A stretch of 64,000 nucleotides of DNA from Nocardia anocheti (GCF_029675105.1 NZ_JAQQFV010000009.1:300952-364951), one strand, 5' to 3'. Shown: positions 16,725 to 25,879, numbered from the stretch's first letter. The notes: a model not told the origin generated them from the sequence alone. Program-made: numbers and translations.

Positions 16725-17414
16725 TCATCCACTGGGGCAGGTATGGGCGATGGTGGTCAGGGCGGTGTGGTCGGCCGTGGTGACGGGCAAGGCGTAGGTC
16801 ACCGCGACGGTCAGATACTTGGCGGCGTAGAAGCAGTGGTTGGCGGCGGCAGGGGGTAGCCAGGTGCTCGGCGTGCTGTCACCTTTGGCCTGGTTGGCCG
16901 CGGCGTCGGTGGCCAGCAGGTTGACGGTGAGGTCGTTGGCGAACCGCTGACGCAGGTCGGCGGGCCATGCGGCGGCGCCCATGTCCCATGCGGCGGCCAG
17001 CGGATAGACGTGGTCGATCTGGATCCGGCCGCCCTCGGACTTGCGGAAGACGACCTCGGTCCCGGTGTACGGATCGTTCAGCGTTCCCTCGATCACCACA
17101 CACCGCCCGCGCAGCACCACCTCGCGCAGCTGCGCGGCCAGCACATTGTTGCGGGTGTCGCAGCCGTCGTGCCCGCCCGGCGCGTCGGTGTCGTCGGACC
17201 AGGCGGGACCGAAGACGCAGCCCTGGCCGGTCTTGCAGCCGCGTTCGTAGCCGCCGGGGTGTGGACGACTGGGGATGACGCGCACCTGGTCGAGTAGCGC
17301 GGTGAGTTCCGCGCGGGTGGGATTGCCCGGCGCCGGACGCACCGGATCGGCCGTGAGCACGGCGCAACCCGCGGTCGCGAGCACCGTCACGAGCAACCAC
17401 GTCAGTTTCGCCAT
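16725..17414 (-). CDS. Secreted HNH/DUF1524-type nuclease lipoprotein
   Basis: A 229-residue exported lipoprotein. The signal sequence MAKLTWLLVTVLATAGC ends in a lipobox with lipidated Cys17. The mature protein carries the DUF1524-like HNH region: IQIDHVYPLAAAWDMGA supplies the Asp-His, then W, FANDLTVNLLA, NQAKGDSTPSTWLPP and a late YAAKY. Four cysteines in the mature part (GCKTGQGC, DGCDT, RGRC region) suggest disulfides. Family members are predicted metal-dependent DNases. Its role outside the cell, such as nutrient DNA use or competition, is inference. ATG 17414 is chosen because it produces the signal peptide. Confidence 0.86.
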   Translation of the reverse strand: MAKLTWLLVTVLATAGCAVLTADPVRPAPGNPTRAELTALLDQVRVIPSRPHPGGYERGCKTGQGCVFGPAWSDDTDAPGGHDGCDTRNNVLAAQLREVVLRGRCVVIEGTLNDPYTGTEVVFRKSEGGRIQIDHVYPLAAAWDMGAAAWPADLRQRFANDLTVNLLATDAAANQAKGDSTPSTWLPPAAANHCFYAAKYLTVAVTYALPVTTADHTALTTIAHTCPSG

Positions 17415-17451
17415 ACTCGCAGGTTGTAGCGGGTGGTACCGACAGGTTCGG

Positions 17452-17814
17452 CTACAGCCAGGCGCGGGCCAGGATGTCGTCGGCGGCGACCTCGCTGGCA
17501 CGCGGCGGGAAACGGGTGGCCGCTATCGAGGCGACGCGCGTGCCGTCGTGGCCGATCAGCCAGGAGCCGCCACGGTCCTCGCACTCGGCGATCTTGGCGA
17601 AGACGGTGAGCAGGAAGGTGATGGACTCACCCGGGTCGGCGGTGTGCGCCAACCGCTGGGACTCGCCGGGACGGGACAGATCGAGCCAGACGCCGGACTG
17701 TCCGTCCAGCCGCATGCCGACGATCTTCCCGGCGTCGACGAAGGTGAATTTGCGCCGCTCCCACGGGGTTGCCGGGGTATAGCTCTGCTCGAGTACCTGG
17801 AGCAGAATCGTCAT
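17452..17814 (-). CDS. Conserved hypothetical protein, 120 aa
   Basis: A small soluble protein with no recognisable domain. It begins MTILLQVLEQSY and has a mixed alpha/beta composition with SGVWLDLSRPGESQRLAHTA and a C-terminal AADDILARAWL. The ATG at 17814 has a strong GGAGGG ribosome site 6 nt upstream, which makes it credible. Its end is 38 bp before the HNH lipoprotein start on the same strand, so the two may form an operon. Function is unknown. Confidence 0.72.
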   Translation of the reverse strand: MTILLQVLEQSYTPATPWERRKFTFVDAGKIVGMRLDGQSGVWLDLSRPGESQRLAHTADPGESITFLLTVFAKIAECEDRGGSWLIGHDGTRVASIAATRFPPRASEVAADDILARAWL

Positions 17815-17968
17815 CGCTGCCCTCCGCACAGTACTTGGGGGTGGTTCGGCACCGATCGGTGGACCGGCCCGTGACCAGGGGATATCCCAGTATGTTCCGG
17901 ACGCGGTGAGAAATCCAGCGGTCCGGCCCGCGCCGAAGGTGTCGGTGCCGCCTGCTTGGATGGACCCC

Positions 17969-20827
17969 ATGCTGCACGCTCTGTGGTCACCCGGCTCGGG
18001 GCTGCTGCTGTGGCACGACGGGGAACCGGTCGCGGTGGGGTCGGTGCTGGGCGACATCCTGGATCGGGCCCGGTTCCGGCATCGCGCGCAGGTGCTCGTC
18101 GTCGACGCCGCGGGGCAGTCCGACACCGCCGAGGTGCGCGCGCACGCGCTCGCGCCGCCCACGGCGGCCGTCGTGCTGCGCAGCCGACTGCCGCGCGAGA
18201 ACATCGCCGGTGACCTGCGCTTTCTCGCCCATGTCGCCCGGGGGATCGAGCGTTGGGTCCGGGCCGGGCGGGTGGTGCCGCAGGTCGAGCGCGCCGACGG
18301 ACAGTGGTGGGTGCGCTGGCGGCTGGTCGGCGGGCAGCGCCAGCGCGCCTGGCTGGCCGAGCTGGCCGCCGCCATGCCCCCGGCACTGCGGGTGGCCGGT
18401 GCGCCAGCGGCCGTTCTGGACGACCTGATCACCGAGCTCACCGACCCGATCGCCCGCGAGTACGTCACCCACCGCAACCTCACCCACCCGCTGCTCACCG
18501 CCCTCATCGAGGACAGCCCCCTGGACGCGGGCTCCTACCGCCTAGCCGAGACCCTGACCCAGTGGCGCGAGGGCTACGCTGCCGACGAACCCGAACTCGT
18601 GCTGCGACTGTGCGAACCCGACGGTGAGTTCGGCACCGACGACGAAGCCGTCGCGCTGTGGCGGTTGCAGGTTTGCCTGCGCCCTGTGGACGACGCGCCC
18701 AAGCCGGTCGCCCTCGACGACGACCCGGTCCTGGTCCGTACCGCCGCGGAGAAACTGGCCCAGGCCCGCAAGGCGTATCCCCGCCTGCGCGACCTGCCCA
18801 CCGACCCGCGCGGCCTCGACCTGCTGCTGCCCACCGAGGTCGTCGCCGACCTGGTCGCCCACGGTGCCGGTGCCCTCCAGGAGGCCGGGATCCGCCTGCT
18901 GCTGCCGCGCGCCTGGAACATCGCCGAACCGAGTATGCGTCTGCGCGTGAGCAGCCCGGCCGCCGCCGAATCCACCGTCGGATTGAGCGGATTGCTGTCC
19001 TACCGGTGGGAATTGGCGCTGGGCGATCTGGTCCTCACCCCGGCCGAGATGGAACGGCTGGTGCGCGGCAAGTCCGATCTGGTGCAGTTGCGCGGCGAGT
19101 GGGTGCAGGCCGATCACCGGGCACTGGCCGCGGCCGCGCGCTATGTGGCGCTGCACGCCGACGACTCGCCGATCACGCTGGCCGACATGATCGGTCAGCT
19201 GGCGGCCGAACGCGTCGACAATGTGCCGGTCACCGAGGTCACCGCCGTGGGCTGGGCCGCCGAACTGTTCGCGCGCGAGGGCGAACCCGAGCCGGTCCCG
19301 GTGCCGGTCGGTCTGAAGGCGCAGCTGCGCCCGTATCAGGAACGCGGCCTGAGCTGGCTGGCGACGATGAACCGGCTGAACTGCGGTGCGGTCCTGGCCG
19401 ACGACATGGGCCTGGGCAAGACCGTGCAGGTCTTGGCGCTGCTGGTCCACGAACGCGAAACGGTCCACACCGAGGCCGAGTCCGCGCCGGGTACACCATC
19501 CGCTGCTGTCGCGTCAGGCCGGAACGGGCGGCGGGTCGGCCCGACCCTGCTGGTGTGCCCGATGTCGGTGGTCGGCAACTGGCAGCGTGAGGCGGAACGT
19601 TTCGCACCGGACCTGCGCGTCCTGGTCCATCACGGCGCGGCCCGGCGCAAGGGCGCGGAATTCGCGGCGGCGGTGCGGGATTCGGATCTCGTGGTCACCA
19701 CCTACGCGCTGCTGGCCCGCGATGTCACCCTGCTGGCCGAGCAGCGGTGGGAACGCATCGTGCTCGACGAGGCCCAGCACATCAAGAACGCCGTCACCCG
19801 GCAGGCCCGCGCCGCCAGGGCCGTTCCGGCACGACATCGTCTGGCGCTCACCGGAACTCCGGTCGAGAACCGCTTGGAGGAACTGCGTGCCCTGTTCGAC
19901 TTCGCCATGCCGAAACTGCTGGGCAGCCCGCAATCGTTCCGGGCGCGCTTCGCGGTGCCGATCGAACGCGAACGCGACCAGCACGCCATCGACCGTCTGC
20001 GCCTGATCACCGACCCGTTCGTGCTGCGCAGGCTCAAGACCGACCCGGCGGTGATCAGCGACCTGCCCGAGAAGCTGGAGATGACGGTGCGGGCCAACCT
20101 CACCGTCGAACAGGCCGCGCTGTACCAGGCGGTGGTGGACGACATGCTCGAGAAGTTGAAAGACGCCAAGGGCATGGCCCGCAAGGGCGCGGTGCTCGGC
20201 GCGTTGACCAGGCTCAAACAGGTCTGCAACCACCCGGCCCACTACCTGGGCGACGGCTCGCCGATCCTGCGCCGCGGCGGTCACCGCTCCGGCAAGCTCG
20301 CCCTGGTCGAGGACATCCTGGAGTCCGTCCTCGCCGACGGCGAGAAGGCCCTGCTGTTCACCCAGTTCCGCGAGTTCGGCGACCTGGTGCTGCCCTATCT
20401 CACCGAACGCTTCGGCAGCCCGATCCCGTTCCTGCACGGCGGCGTGAGCAAGCAGCGCCGCGACGACATGGTCACCGCCTTCCAGCGCGTCGACGGCCCA
20501 CCGCTGATGCTGCTCTCGCTCAAGGCGGGCGGCACCGGACTCAATCTCACCGCCGCCAATCATGTCGTCCACCTGGATCGCTGGTGGAATCCGGCGGTGG
20601 AGAACCAGGCCACCGACCGCGCCTACCGAATCGGGCAGCGGCGCGCGGTGCAGGTCCGCAAGCTGGTGTGCGTCGACACCATCGAGGAGCGGATCGACGA
20701 GATGATCAGCGGCAAGCGGCAATTGGCGGAATTGGCCGTCGGCGCCGGGGAGAACTGGATCACCGAACTGAGCACCGAGGAACTGCGCGATCTGTTCATC
20801 CTGGGTGCCGAGGCGGTGGGGGAGTGA
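17969..20827 (+). CDS. SNF2-family DEAD/DEAH-box helicase (HepA/RapA-like)
   Basis: A large SNF2 ATPase of about 952 residues. The N-terminal 430 residues form the bacterial SNF2-associated domain. The two RecA-like lobes follow: motif I ADDMGLGKT at 477-485, motif II DEAQH at 600-604, LTGTPVENR after it, and in lobe 2 the helicase C motifs LLSLKAGGTGLNLTAA and ATDRAYRIGQ. These proteins translocate on double-stranded DNA; in bacteria they are linked to RNA polymerase recycling or DNA repair. The start is either ATG 17960 or ATG 17969, neither with a clear ribosome site. The stop overlaps the SWIM gene start (TGATG). Confidence 0.92.
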   Translation: MLHALWSPGSGLLLWHDGEPVAVGSVLGDILDRARFRHRAQVLVVDAAGQSDTAEVRAHALAPPTAAVVLRSRLPRENIAGDLRFLAHVARGIERWVRAGRVVPQVERADGQWWVRWRLVGGQRQRAWLAELAAAMPPALRVAGAPAAVLDDLITELTDPIAREYVTHRNLTHPLLTALIEDSPLDAGSYRLAETLTQWREGYAADEPELVLRLCEPDGEFGTDDEAVALWRLQVCLRPVDDAPKPVALDDDPVLVRTAAEKLAQARKAYPRLRDLPTDPRGLDLLLPTEVVADLVAHGAGALQEAGIRLLLPRAWNIAEPSMRLRVSSPAAAESTVGLSGLLSYRWELALGDLVLTPAEMERLVRGKSDLVQLRGEWVQADHRALAAAARYVALHADDSPITLADMIGQLAAERVDNVPVTEVTAVGWAAELFAREGEPEPVPVPVGLKAQLRPYQERGLSWLATMNRLNCGAVLADDMGLGKTVQVLALLVHERETVHTEAESAPGTPSAAVASGRNGRRVGPTLLVCPMSVVGNWQREAERFAPDLRVLVHHGAARRKGAEFAAAVRDSDLVVTTYALLARDVTLLAEQRWERIVLDEAQHIKNAVTRQARAARAVPARHRLALTGTPVENRLEELRALFDFAMPKLLGSPQSFRARFAVPIERERDQHAIDRLRLITDPFVLRRLKTDPAVISDLPEKLEMTVRANLTVEQAALYQAVVDDMLEKLKDAKGMARKGAVLGALTRLKQVCNHPAHYLGDGSPILRRGGHRSGKLALVEDILESVLADGEKALLFTQFREFGDLVLPYLTERFGSPIPFLHGGVSKQRRDDMVTAFQRVDGPPLMLLSLKAGGTGLNLTAANHVVHLDRWWNPAVENQATDRAYRIGQRRAVQVRKLVCVDTIEERIDEMISGKRQLAELAVGAGENWITELSTEELRDLFILGAEAVGE

Positions 20828-21576
20828 TGGCCGATTTCAGTCAGTTCGGGCCGCGCAGACCGGTGACCGGCGGTGCGCGCTCGCGCGGCGGCTTCGGCCG
20901 GACCTGGTGGGGCAAGGCCCTGCTGGACGCGGTAGAGCAGGTGGCCGACGCGGGCCGACTCTCGCGCGGGCGCACCTACGCCCGGGTGGGGCAGGTGGTG
21001 AACTACCGCATCGAGCGCGGCGCGGTCACCGCCGAGGTGCAGGGCAGCCAGCCCAGCCCGTTCACCTCGGTGCTGAGCATCCGGCCGCTGCGCGACGAGG
21101 AAATCGAGCTGCTGCTGGCCGACATCCGCGAGGCGCCCGGCATGCTCGCCGAGATCGCCTCCGGCGCGCTGCCACCCGCGCTCGGCCCGCACCTGCTGCC
21201 CAGCACCGCCTCCGAGCTGGACTTCTCCTGTAGCTGCCCGGACATGGGCTGGCCGTGCAAGCACGTGGCCGCGGTCTGCTATCTGCTCGCCGAACGCCTC
21301 GACGAGCAGCCCGGCGAGATCCTCACCCTGCGCGGCCTGAACCTCGACACCCTCATCGGCGGTGTGGCCAAGGCCGCGCGCACCGCCGATTCCGGCGACC
21401 CCTACGGCGACGCGCTCACCCTGCCGGAGCTGCCCCGCGTCGAATTCCACGCCGTGATCGAGGATCTCGACCCGGTGCCGCTGCGCCGTGCCCTGCGGAT
21501 GACCGCCGAGGACGAACAGCTCGCGGCCACCGGCTTACGCGAATTGCGTTCGCTCTACCAGGAATTCGACAGCTAG
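20827..21576 (+). CDS. SWIM zinc-finger protein
   Basis: A 249-residue protein with a SWIM zinc-binding motif at C135-x-C137-x6-C144-x-H146, inside FSCSCPDMGWPCKHVAAV. The N terminus has FGRTWWGKALLDAVE and SRGRTYARVGQV, typical of the bacterial SWIM proteins found beside SNF2 helicases. Start and helicase stop overlap (TGATG), so the two are translationally coupled and probably act together on nucleic acid or RNA polymerase. The stop shares CTAG with the convergent DUF3224 gene. Confidence 0.92.
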   Translation: MADFSQFGPRRPVTGGARSRGGFGRTWWGKALLDAVEQVADAGRLSRGRTYARVGQVVNYRIERGAVTAEVQGSQPSPFTSVLSIRPLRDEEIELLLADIREAPGMLAEIASGALPPALGPHLLPSTASELDFSCSCPDMGWPCKHVAAVCYLLAERLDEQPGEILTLRGLNLDTLIGGVAKAARTADSGDPYGDALTLPELPRVEFHAVIEDLDPVPLRRALRMTAEDEQLAATGLRELRSLYQEFDS

Positions 21577-21980
21577 GCCAGCTCGTACTCGAACCAGATG
21601 TGGTGGCCGCCGCGCTCATCGACATACAGCGCGCCCGTGCCGGTGATGCCGGTGAGTTCGCCGGTGCCGCTGGCGGGGACGATGTGGAAGAACTCGTCGG
21701 TGCGATCGGTGCCGCCGGTGGTGGCCGAGTGCACGAAGTTGAACGCGCCCGCCTTGCCGTGCAGCGCGCCCTCGAACGACTCCATCGCGACATAGGTGCC
21801 CGCGCCGCTGGTGATGTCGAACGCGGCGGTGAACAGCGTGGCGGACTGCCCCTCGATCTCGCCCGCGTACGCCTTGGTCATGGTGGACACCCCCACCGGC
21901 AGCCCGGTCGTGACGGTCGGCTGGGCTTGCAGATCGGTGGGGTCGAACGCGGTGATCTCGAATGTGCCGGTTGCCTTCAT
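21573..21980 (-). CDS. DUF3224 domain protein
   Basis: A 135-residue single-domain protein of the DUF3224 family, with a lipocalin-like all-beta composition. Typical features are MKATGTFEITAFDP at the N terminus, STMTKAYAGEIEGQS, and the C-terminal HIVPASGTGELTGITGTG then HIWFEYEL. No signal peptide or TM segment is seen. Members are thought to bind small ligands, but none has an assigned role that can be transferred here. The stop codon overlaps that of the SWIM gene. Confidence 0.88.
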   Translation of the reverse strand: MKATGTFEITAFDPTDLQAQPTVTTGLPVGVSTMTKAYAGEIEGQSATLFTAAFDITSGAGTYVAMESFEGALHGKAGAFNFVHSATTGGTDRTDEFFHIVPASGTGELTGITGTGALYVDERGGHHIWFEYELA

Positions 21981-22019
21981 GGGCGCGATGCTAGACCCGG
22001 GCACCGACAGCTCGCGGAC

Positions 22020-23084
22020 TCAGGCGCTCGTGTCGATCCGGTAGACGCGCAGGGCGTTGTCGCGGAAGACTTTTCGCAGGTCATCGGCCGTGGCACCGGC
22101 GGCGGTGAGTCCGGTCGCCACCGTGTCGACCGCGCCGGTGATGGTCGTGAACGGCTTGTCGACCGGGAAGTTGGAGCCCCAGATCAGCCGGTCGGCGCCG
22201 AAGACCGTCAGCGCGTGCGCCAGCAGCGGTCCGGTGCGGTCGACCAGGTCGGGCACCGGGGTCGGCGTGCCGCGTGGGGGTAGGGGATGGCCGAGGACCG
22301 GCATCATCAGACCGCTCACCTTCGCCACCACATTCGGTCGCGTGGCCAGTTCGGCGAGGTCGTCACGCCAGCGGTCCAGCAGGGCGCGGCGCCGCGCGGG
22401 GGTGTGGCCGGTGTGCTTGCCGACCGGGCCGAACGCGCCCGCCGGGGTTCCCAGGTGGTCGAGCACGATCGGCACCTCGGGGAAGCGCGCGGCCAGCGCG
22501 GTGACCTCAGGCAACTGTCCCGAGTAGACCCACGCCTCGAACGAGAGTCCGCGCTGGGCCAGCTGGGCGAAGCCGTGCAGGAAGGCGCGGGCGGTGAGGA
22601 CGCCGTCGGCGGCGAAGGACTTGACGGCGGGATCGGGGTGGTGGGCGACCATGGCGCGGATGCCGCGGAACAGCGGTGAGGCCGTCTGGTGCGCGTCGAG
22701 GACCGCGCCGACCTCCACGGCGGCGGGATCGGCCGCACCGATCACCGCCGCCAGCGCCGGGGTGTCGACACCGAACGGCAGACTCGCCACCCAGCGCGTC
22801 TCGTCCGGCTTCCAGCCCGCCCACTCGACCTCGATGTGCACGATCGACTCCACCGCCGTCGTGCCCAGGTCGGCCCGATAGTTCGCGGGCAGATACGGCG
22901 CGAGATAAGCGCGCGGATCACCGACGAACTCACGATCGGCCCGCGGCGCCAGCCTGGCCGCCAGCTCGACCGGCACCGGAAGCCTGCGCATGAGCTTGGC
23001 CAACCCGCTGAACTCGCGCGGAGTCGCGTGCGGATCCCACTGGTGGATGTGCGCATCGATGATGTCGAGCCCGGCCAAATCCAT
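22020..23084 (-). CDS. Amidohydrolase-2 family metal-dependent hydrolase
   Basis: A 354-residue TIM-barrel hydrolase. The N-terminal metal motif IIDAHIHQWDP (HxH at residues 12-14) and the later IVLDHLG and LIWGSNFPVDK are typical of the COG3618/amidohydrolase-2 group, which includes lactonases and decarboxylases. Length is somewhat above the usual 280-300 because of an insertion (residues 20-70). No ribosome site is obvious. It is flanked by unrelated genes, so the substrate is undetermined. Confidence 0.88.
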   Translation of the reverse strand: MDLAGLDIIDAHIHQWDPHATPREFSGLAKLMRRLPVPVELAARLAPRADREFVGDPRAYLAPYLPANYRADLGTTAVESIVHIEVEWAGWKPDETRWVASLPFGVDTPALAAVIGAADPAAVEVGAVLDAHQTASPLFRGIRAMVAHHPDPAVKSFAADGVLTARAFLHGFAQLAQRGLSFEAWVYSGQLPEVTALAARFPEVPIVLDHLGTPAGAFGPVGKHTGHTPARRRALLDRWRDDLAELATRPNVVAKVSGLMMPVLGHPLPPRGTPTPVPDLVDRTGPLLAHALTVFGADRLIWGSNFPVDKPFTTITGAVDTVATGLTAAGATADDLRKVFRDNALRVYRIDTSA

Positions 23085-23332
23085 ACTGTGCGTCCCATCG
23101 CCGCCGAATCCTCCTGGCGATTGTCACACGCCCCGACCCGGTCCGTCCCCGTTCACCCGACGCGCCGGGGATTCAAACCACAGCGGCGACCAGCACGATC
23201 AGCCGGGAGCCCGGAACGCGACAGCGCTGATCCCACCAGCAGATTCCGGCCAGGGCGCGCCAGCGGACGGAACCGGCCGCGCCGATCTCCGCCGATGACA
23301 GATCGGTCGAACCATTGAGATAGCTTGTCGCT

Positions 23333-23784
23333 ATGGCGGATTCGCTGCACCACCCTCACGACGGTCTGGTCAAGCACATGCTGGGTAAGCCCGACAACGC
23401 CGCCGCGCTCGCCCGGCCGCTCGTGGAAGCCGTCGCGCCGACTCTCGCGGCCCGCGCCCCCGGGGCCCGCGTTCTCCAGGTCGTGCTCAAACTCGTCCCC
23501 GGCATTCTCAGTGAGGGCGAGACTGTCGCGGATGACGTGCAGACCCTGGTCGATGACATCGGCCCCGAGGCGAAGGAGACCTATATGTCCACTGCGAGTC
23601 AGCTTCGCGCCCAGGGCCGCGCCGAGGGGCGTGTTGAGGTGCTCATGCAATTGATGCCCAGAAGTTCGGGCCGATCCCAGCTCGGGTCGTGGACGCGATG
23701 CGCACGGCGAGTCAGGATCAGCTCGACGCGTGGACCGGTCGGCTGTTGTCGGCCGACACCCTCGACGATCTCGGTATCGCCTGA
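23333..23784 (+). pseudogene. Decayed Rpn-family (PD-(D/E)XK) recombination-promoting nuclease
   Basis: The ATG at 23333 opens a reading frame with an Rpn-type N terminus (DSLHHPHDGLVKHMLGKPDNAAAL). It then jumps straight to the family's C-terminal part (VLKLVPGILSEGE, then QLRAQGRAEGRVEVLMQL), so the central nuclease core of about 150 residues is missing. Near 23650-23662 the frame shifts: the true tail KFGPIPARVVDAM through DQLDAWTGRLLSADTLDDLGIA continues in another frame to a TGA at 23782-23784. The unshifted frame runs on with nonsense Arg/Ser-rich sequence to 23836. Deletion plus frameshift means no active nuclease. Confidence 0.82.
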
Positions 23785-23819
23785 GGGCGCGCCTGCGCAT
23801 CGCGGAAAGTCCACCCGAA

Positions 23820-25331
23820 CTACCTGGGGCCGGTGACCTCGGCAGATCGGCCGGTGAAGCGGTAGTCGTCGAGGGGGAAGTGGGTGCTGCGCCAGGTGGA
23901 CTCCACGGTGGAGGAGGGGCGGAGGGGGACGTCGCCGTGGGCGTCGAAGTAGTAGCTGTTGGCCAGGGTGCAGCTGTCCTGCCAGAACACCTGGCCGCCG
24001 CGGCGGGCCAGCATTTCGCGGAAGAAGCGGTCGTTGGCCTGCTCGGTGACCTCCACCCGGGCGGCGCCGCGTTCGCGGGCGTGCCGGAGGACCCGCAGGA
24101 TGTGGCGGGTCTGGTTCTCGATCAGGGTGAAGTACGAGGCGCCGTTGTAGCCGTAGGGGCCGATGATGGAGAAATAGTTGGGGAAACCGGGCACGCTCAC
24201 GCCCTCGTAGGCTTGCAGGCGGTTCTCGTCCCACCATTTCTCCAGGTCACGCCCGCCGACGCCGCGCAGATCGTAGGTCGGCATATTGCCCGACTCCATC
24301 ACCTTGAAGCCGGTGGCCAGGATGAGGACCTCCGCCGGGTGTTCCACGCCCGCGGCCGTGCGCACACCGGTGGCGGTGACCTCGGCGATCGCGTCGGTCT
24401 CGAGGGCGACATTCGAGCGGTTGAAGGTGGCCAGGTAGTCGTTGGAGAAACTCGGCCGTTTGCAGCCCAGCGCGTACTCCGGGGTGAGGGCGGCGCGGAC
24501 GGCCGGGTCCTCGACCTGCCGTTTCAGGTGCGCCAAGCCCGCGCGCTCGCCGATCGCCGCGGTCGGCAGCGAGGTGTAGTAGTGCGCGGCCAGCGGGAAG
24601 GTGAACTCGACATAGGCCTGGCTGAGCAGGCGGGTCAGCAAGCGGCCACCGGGCACCTTCAGCGCCAGGCGGGCCGCCGTGGGCAGGGGCAGGTCGGGGC
24701 GGGGCAGGCACCAGATGGGGGTGCGCTGGAAGACGGTCAGCCGCTGCACCCGCGGCGCGATCTCCGGGATGACCTGCACCGCCGACGCGCCCGTTCCGAT
24801 GATCGCCACCCTCTTGCCGCGCAGGTCCTGGGTGTGATCCCAGCGCGAGGTGTGCATGGTGACGCCCGCGAACTGCTCGATGCCCGCGATCTCGGGCAGT
24901 TTGGGTCGGGTGAGCACCCCGGTCGCGCTGATCACGAACCGTGCCGACAGCTCCGTGCCGTCGCCGGTGCGCAACACCCAGCGCTCGCCCGTCTTGTCGA
25001 AATCGGCCGACAGCACGGTGGTGCCGAACCGGATGCGTGGACGCAGCCCGTACTTGTCCACGCACGATTCGGCGTAGGCCGCGAGCTCGCGGCCCGGCGC
25101 GTAGACGCGTGACCAGTCGGTGCGCTGTTCGAAGGAGAACTGGTAGCTGAACGACGGGATGTCCACGGCGACACCGGGATAGGTGTTCCAGTGCCAGGTC
25201 CCGCCGACGCCGTCGGCCTCGTCGACGATCAGGAAATCCTCGAACCCCGCCTTGCGCAGCTCGATGGCCGCGCCGATACCGGAGAACCCGGCGCCGACGA
25301 TGATGATCTCGTGATCGATGCCGGTGGTCAT
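23820..25331 (-). CDS. Baeyer-Villiger-type flavin monooxygenase
   Basis: A 503-residue FAD- and NADPH-dependent monooxygenase. The FAD Rossmann motif GAGFSGIG is at 13-20. The Baeyer-Villiger fingerprint FxGxxxHxxxWD is at 154-165 (FAGVTMHTSRWD), and the NADPH motif GTGASAV is at 179-185. The C-terminal LATGF is followed by a GPYGYNGASY stretch. Such enzymes insert oxygen next to ketones or oxidise sulfur. It is the last gene of a four-gene operon; its ATG overlaps the preceding stop (ATGA). The TetR at 27766 is the likely regulator. The substrate is unknown; a long-chain or cyclic ketone is a guess. Confidence 0.92.
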   Translation of the reverse strand: MTTGIDHEIIIVGAGFSGIGAAIELRKAGFEDFLIVDEADGVGGTWHWNTYPGVAVDIPSFSYQFSFEQRTDWSRVYAPGRELAAYAESCVDKYGLRPRIRFGTTVLSADFDKTGERWVLRTGDGTELSARFVISATGVLTRPKLPEIAGIEQFAGVTMHTSRWDHTQDLRGKRVAIIGTGASAVQVIPEIAPRVQRLTVFQRTPIWCLPRPDLPLPTAARLALKVPGGRLLTRLLSQAYVEFTFPLAAHYYTSLPTAAIGERAGLAHLKRQVEDPAVRAALTPEYALGCKRPSFSNDYLATFNRSNVALETDAIAEVTATGVRTAAGVEHPAEVLILATGFKVMESGNMPTYDLRGVGGRDLEKWWDENRLQAYEGVSVPGFPNYFSIIGPYGYNGASYFTLIENQTRHILRVLRHARERGAARVEVTEQANDRFFREMLARRGGQVFWQDSCTLANSYYFDAHGDVPLRPSSTVESTWRSTHFPLDDYRFTGRSAEVTGPR

Positions 25332-25879
25332 GCCGTCTCCTTCACCCGGTCGGCCGAGGCGTGCAGGCGGCCGGGCGCGGCCAGTCTGCGCACGACGTGG
25401 CCGTTGTCGTCGGCGTAGACGATGGTGTCCACGCGGTGTTCGATCCCGTCGACGGTGCGCACGCCGCGCGGCGCCAGCCGGGCGATCGGCCAGGTGACCA
25501 GCGTGCAGTGCGGCTGTCGCAGGGTGCGGTAGTAGCTGTTGTGCAGGGCCAGGCCCGCGTCGTCGTCGGGGGTCAGTCGATGGCGCAGCCACGAATCACG
25601 CACCTGGACACGGAGATTCACGCGGGCGGCCGTGCGCAGAAGTGGTTGCGGCAGGCGGCGCAGCAGGGCCGGTGCGGGGGTGCGGGGCAGGATCCAGACC
25701 GCGTCGGTCTGGAACACCGTCACCCGGGCGGCCTCGGCGGCGATGCCGGGCAGCAGCCGGGCGGCCGCCGCGCCGGAGCCGATGACGGCGACCCGCTGGC
25801 CGGTGAACTCGTGGCGCGGCCGGAACGCCGTGTGGTGCCGTTGTCGTCCGGTGAACGTGTCGGCGTGCGGCGGGATCAT
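25328..25879 (-). CDS. NADPH-domain-only flavin monooxygenase-like protein
   Basis: A 183-residue protein that matches only the middle of a flavin monooxygenase. It has HTAFRPRHEFTGQRVAVIGSGAAA (an NADPH-type Rossmann motif near 27-38), VTVFQTDAVWILPR, and a short C-terminal piece ending VDTIVYADDNG. The N-terminal FAD domain and the GxGxxG for FAD are absent, as is the BVMO fingerprint. Both ends overlap neighbours by ATGA, so the gene looks deliberately kept in the operon rather than decayed. It could be a partner subunit, or a remnant of a second monooxygenase. Confidence 0.78.
   Translation of the reverse strand: MIPPHADTFTGRQRHHTAFRPRHEFTGQRVAVIGSGAAAARLLPGIAAEAARVTVFQTDAVWILPRTPAPALLRRLPQPLLRTAARVNLRVQVRDSWLRHRLTPDDDAGLALHNSYYRTLRQPHCTLVTWPIARLAPRGVRTVDGIEHRVDTIVYADDNGHVVRRLAAPGRLHASADRVKETA

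Noticed and set aside
15555..16859. 434-codon frame including VPGAWCL repeats
   Set aside because: The repeats are translated minisatellite, and the rest is the wrong frame of the rhodanese gene.
23662..23836. C-terminal part of the unshifted Rpn frame as real protein
   Set aside because: Its Arg/Ser/Pro-rich sequence has no similarity to the family, while the shifted frame carries the expected tail.
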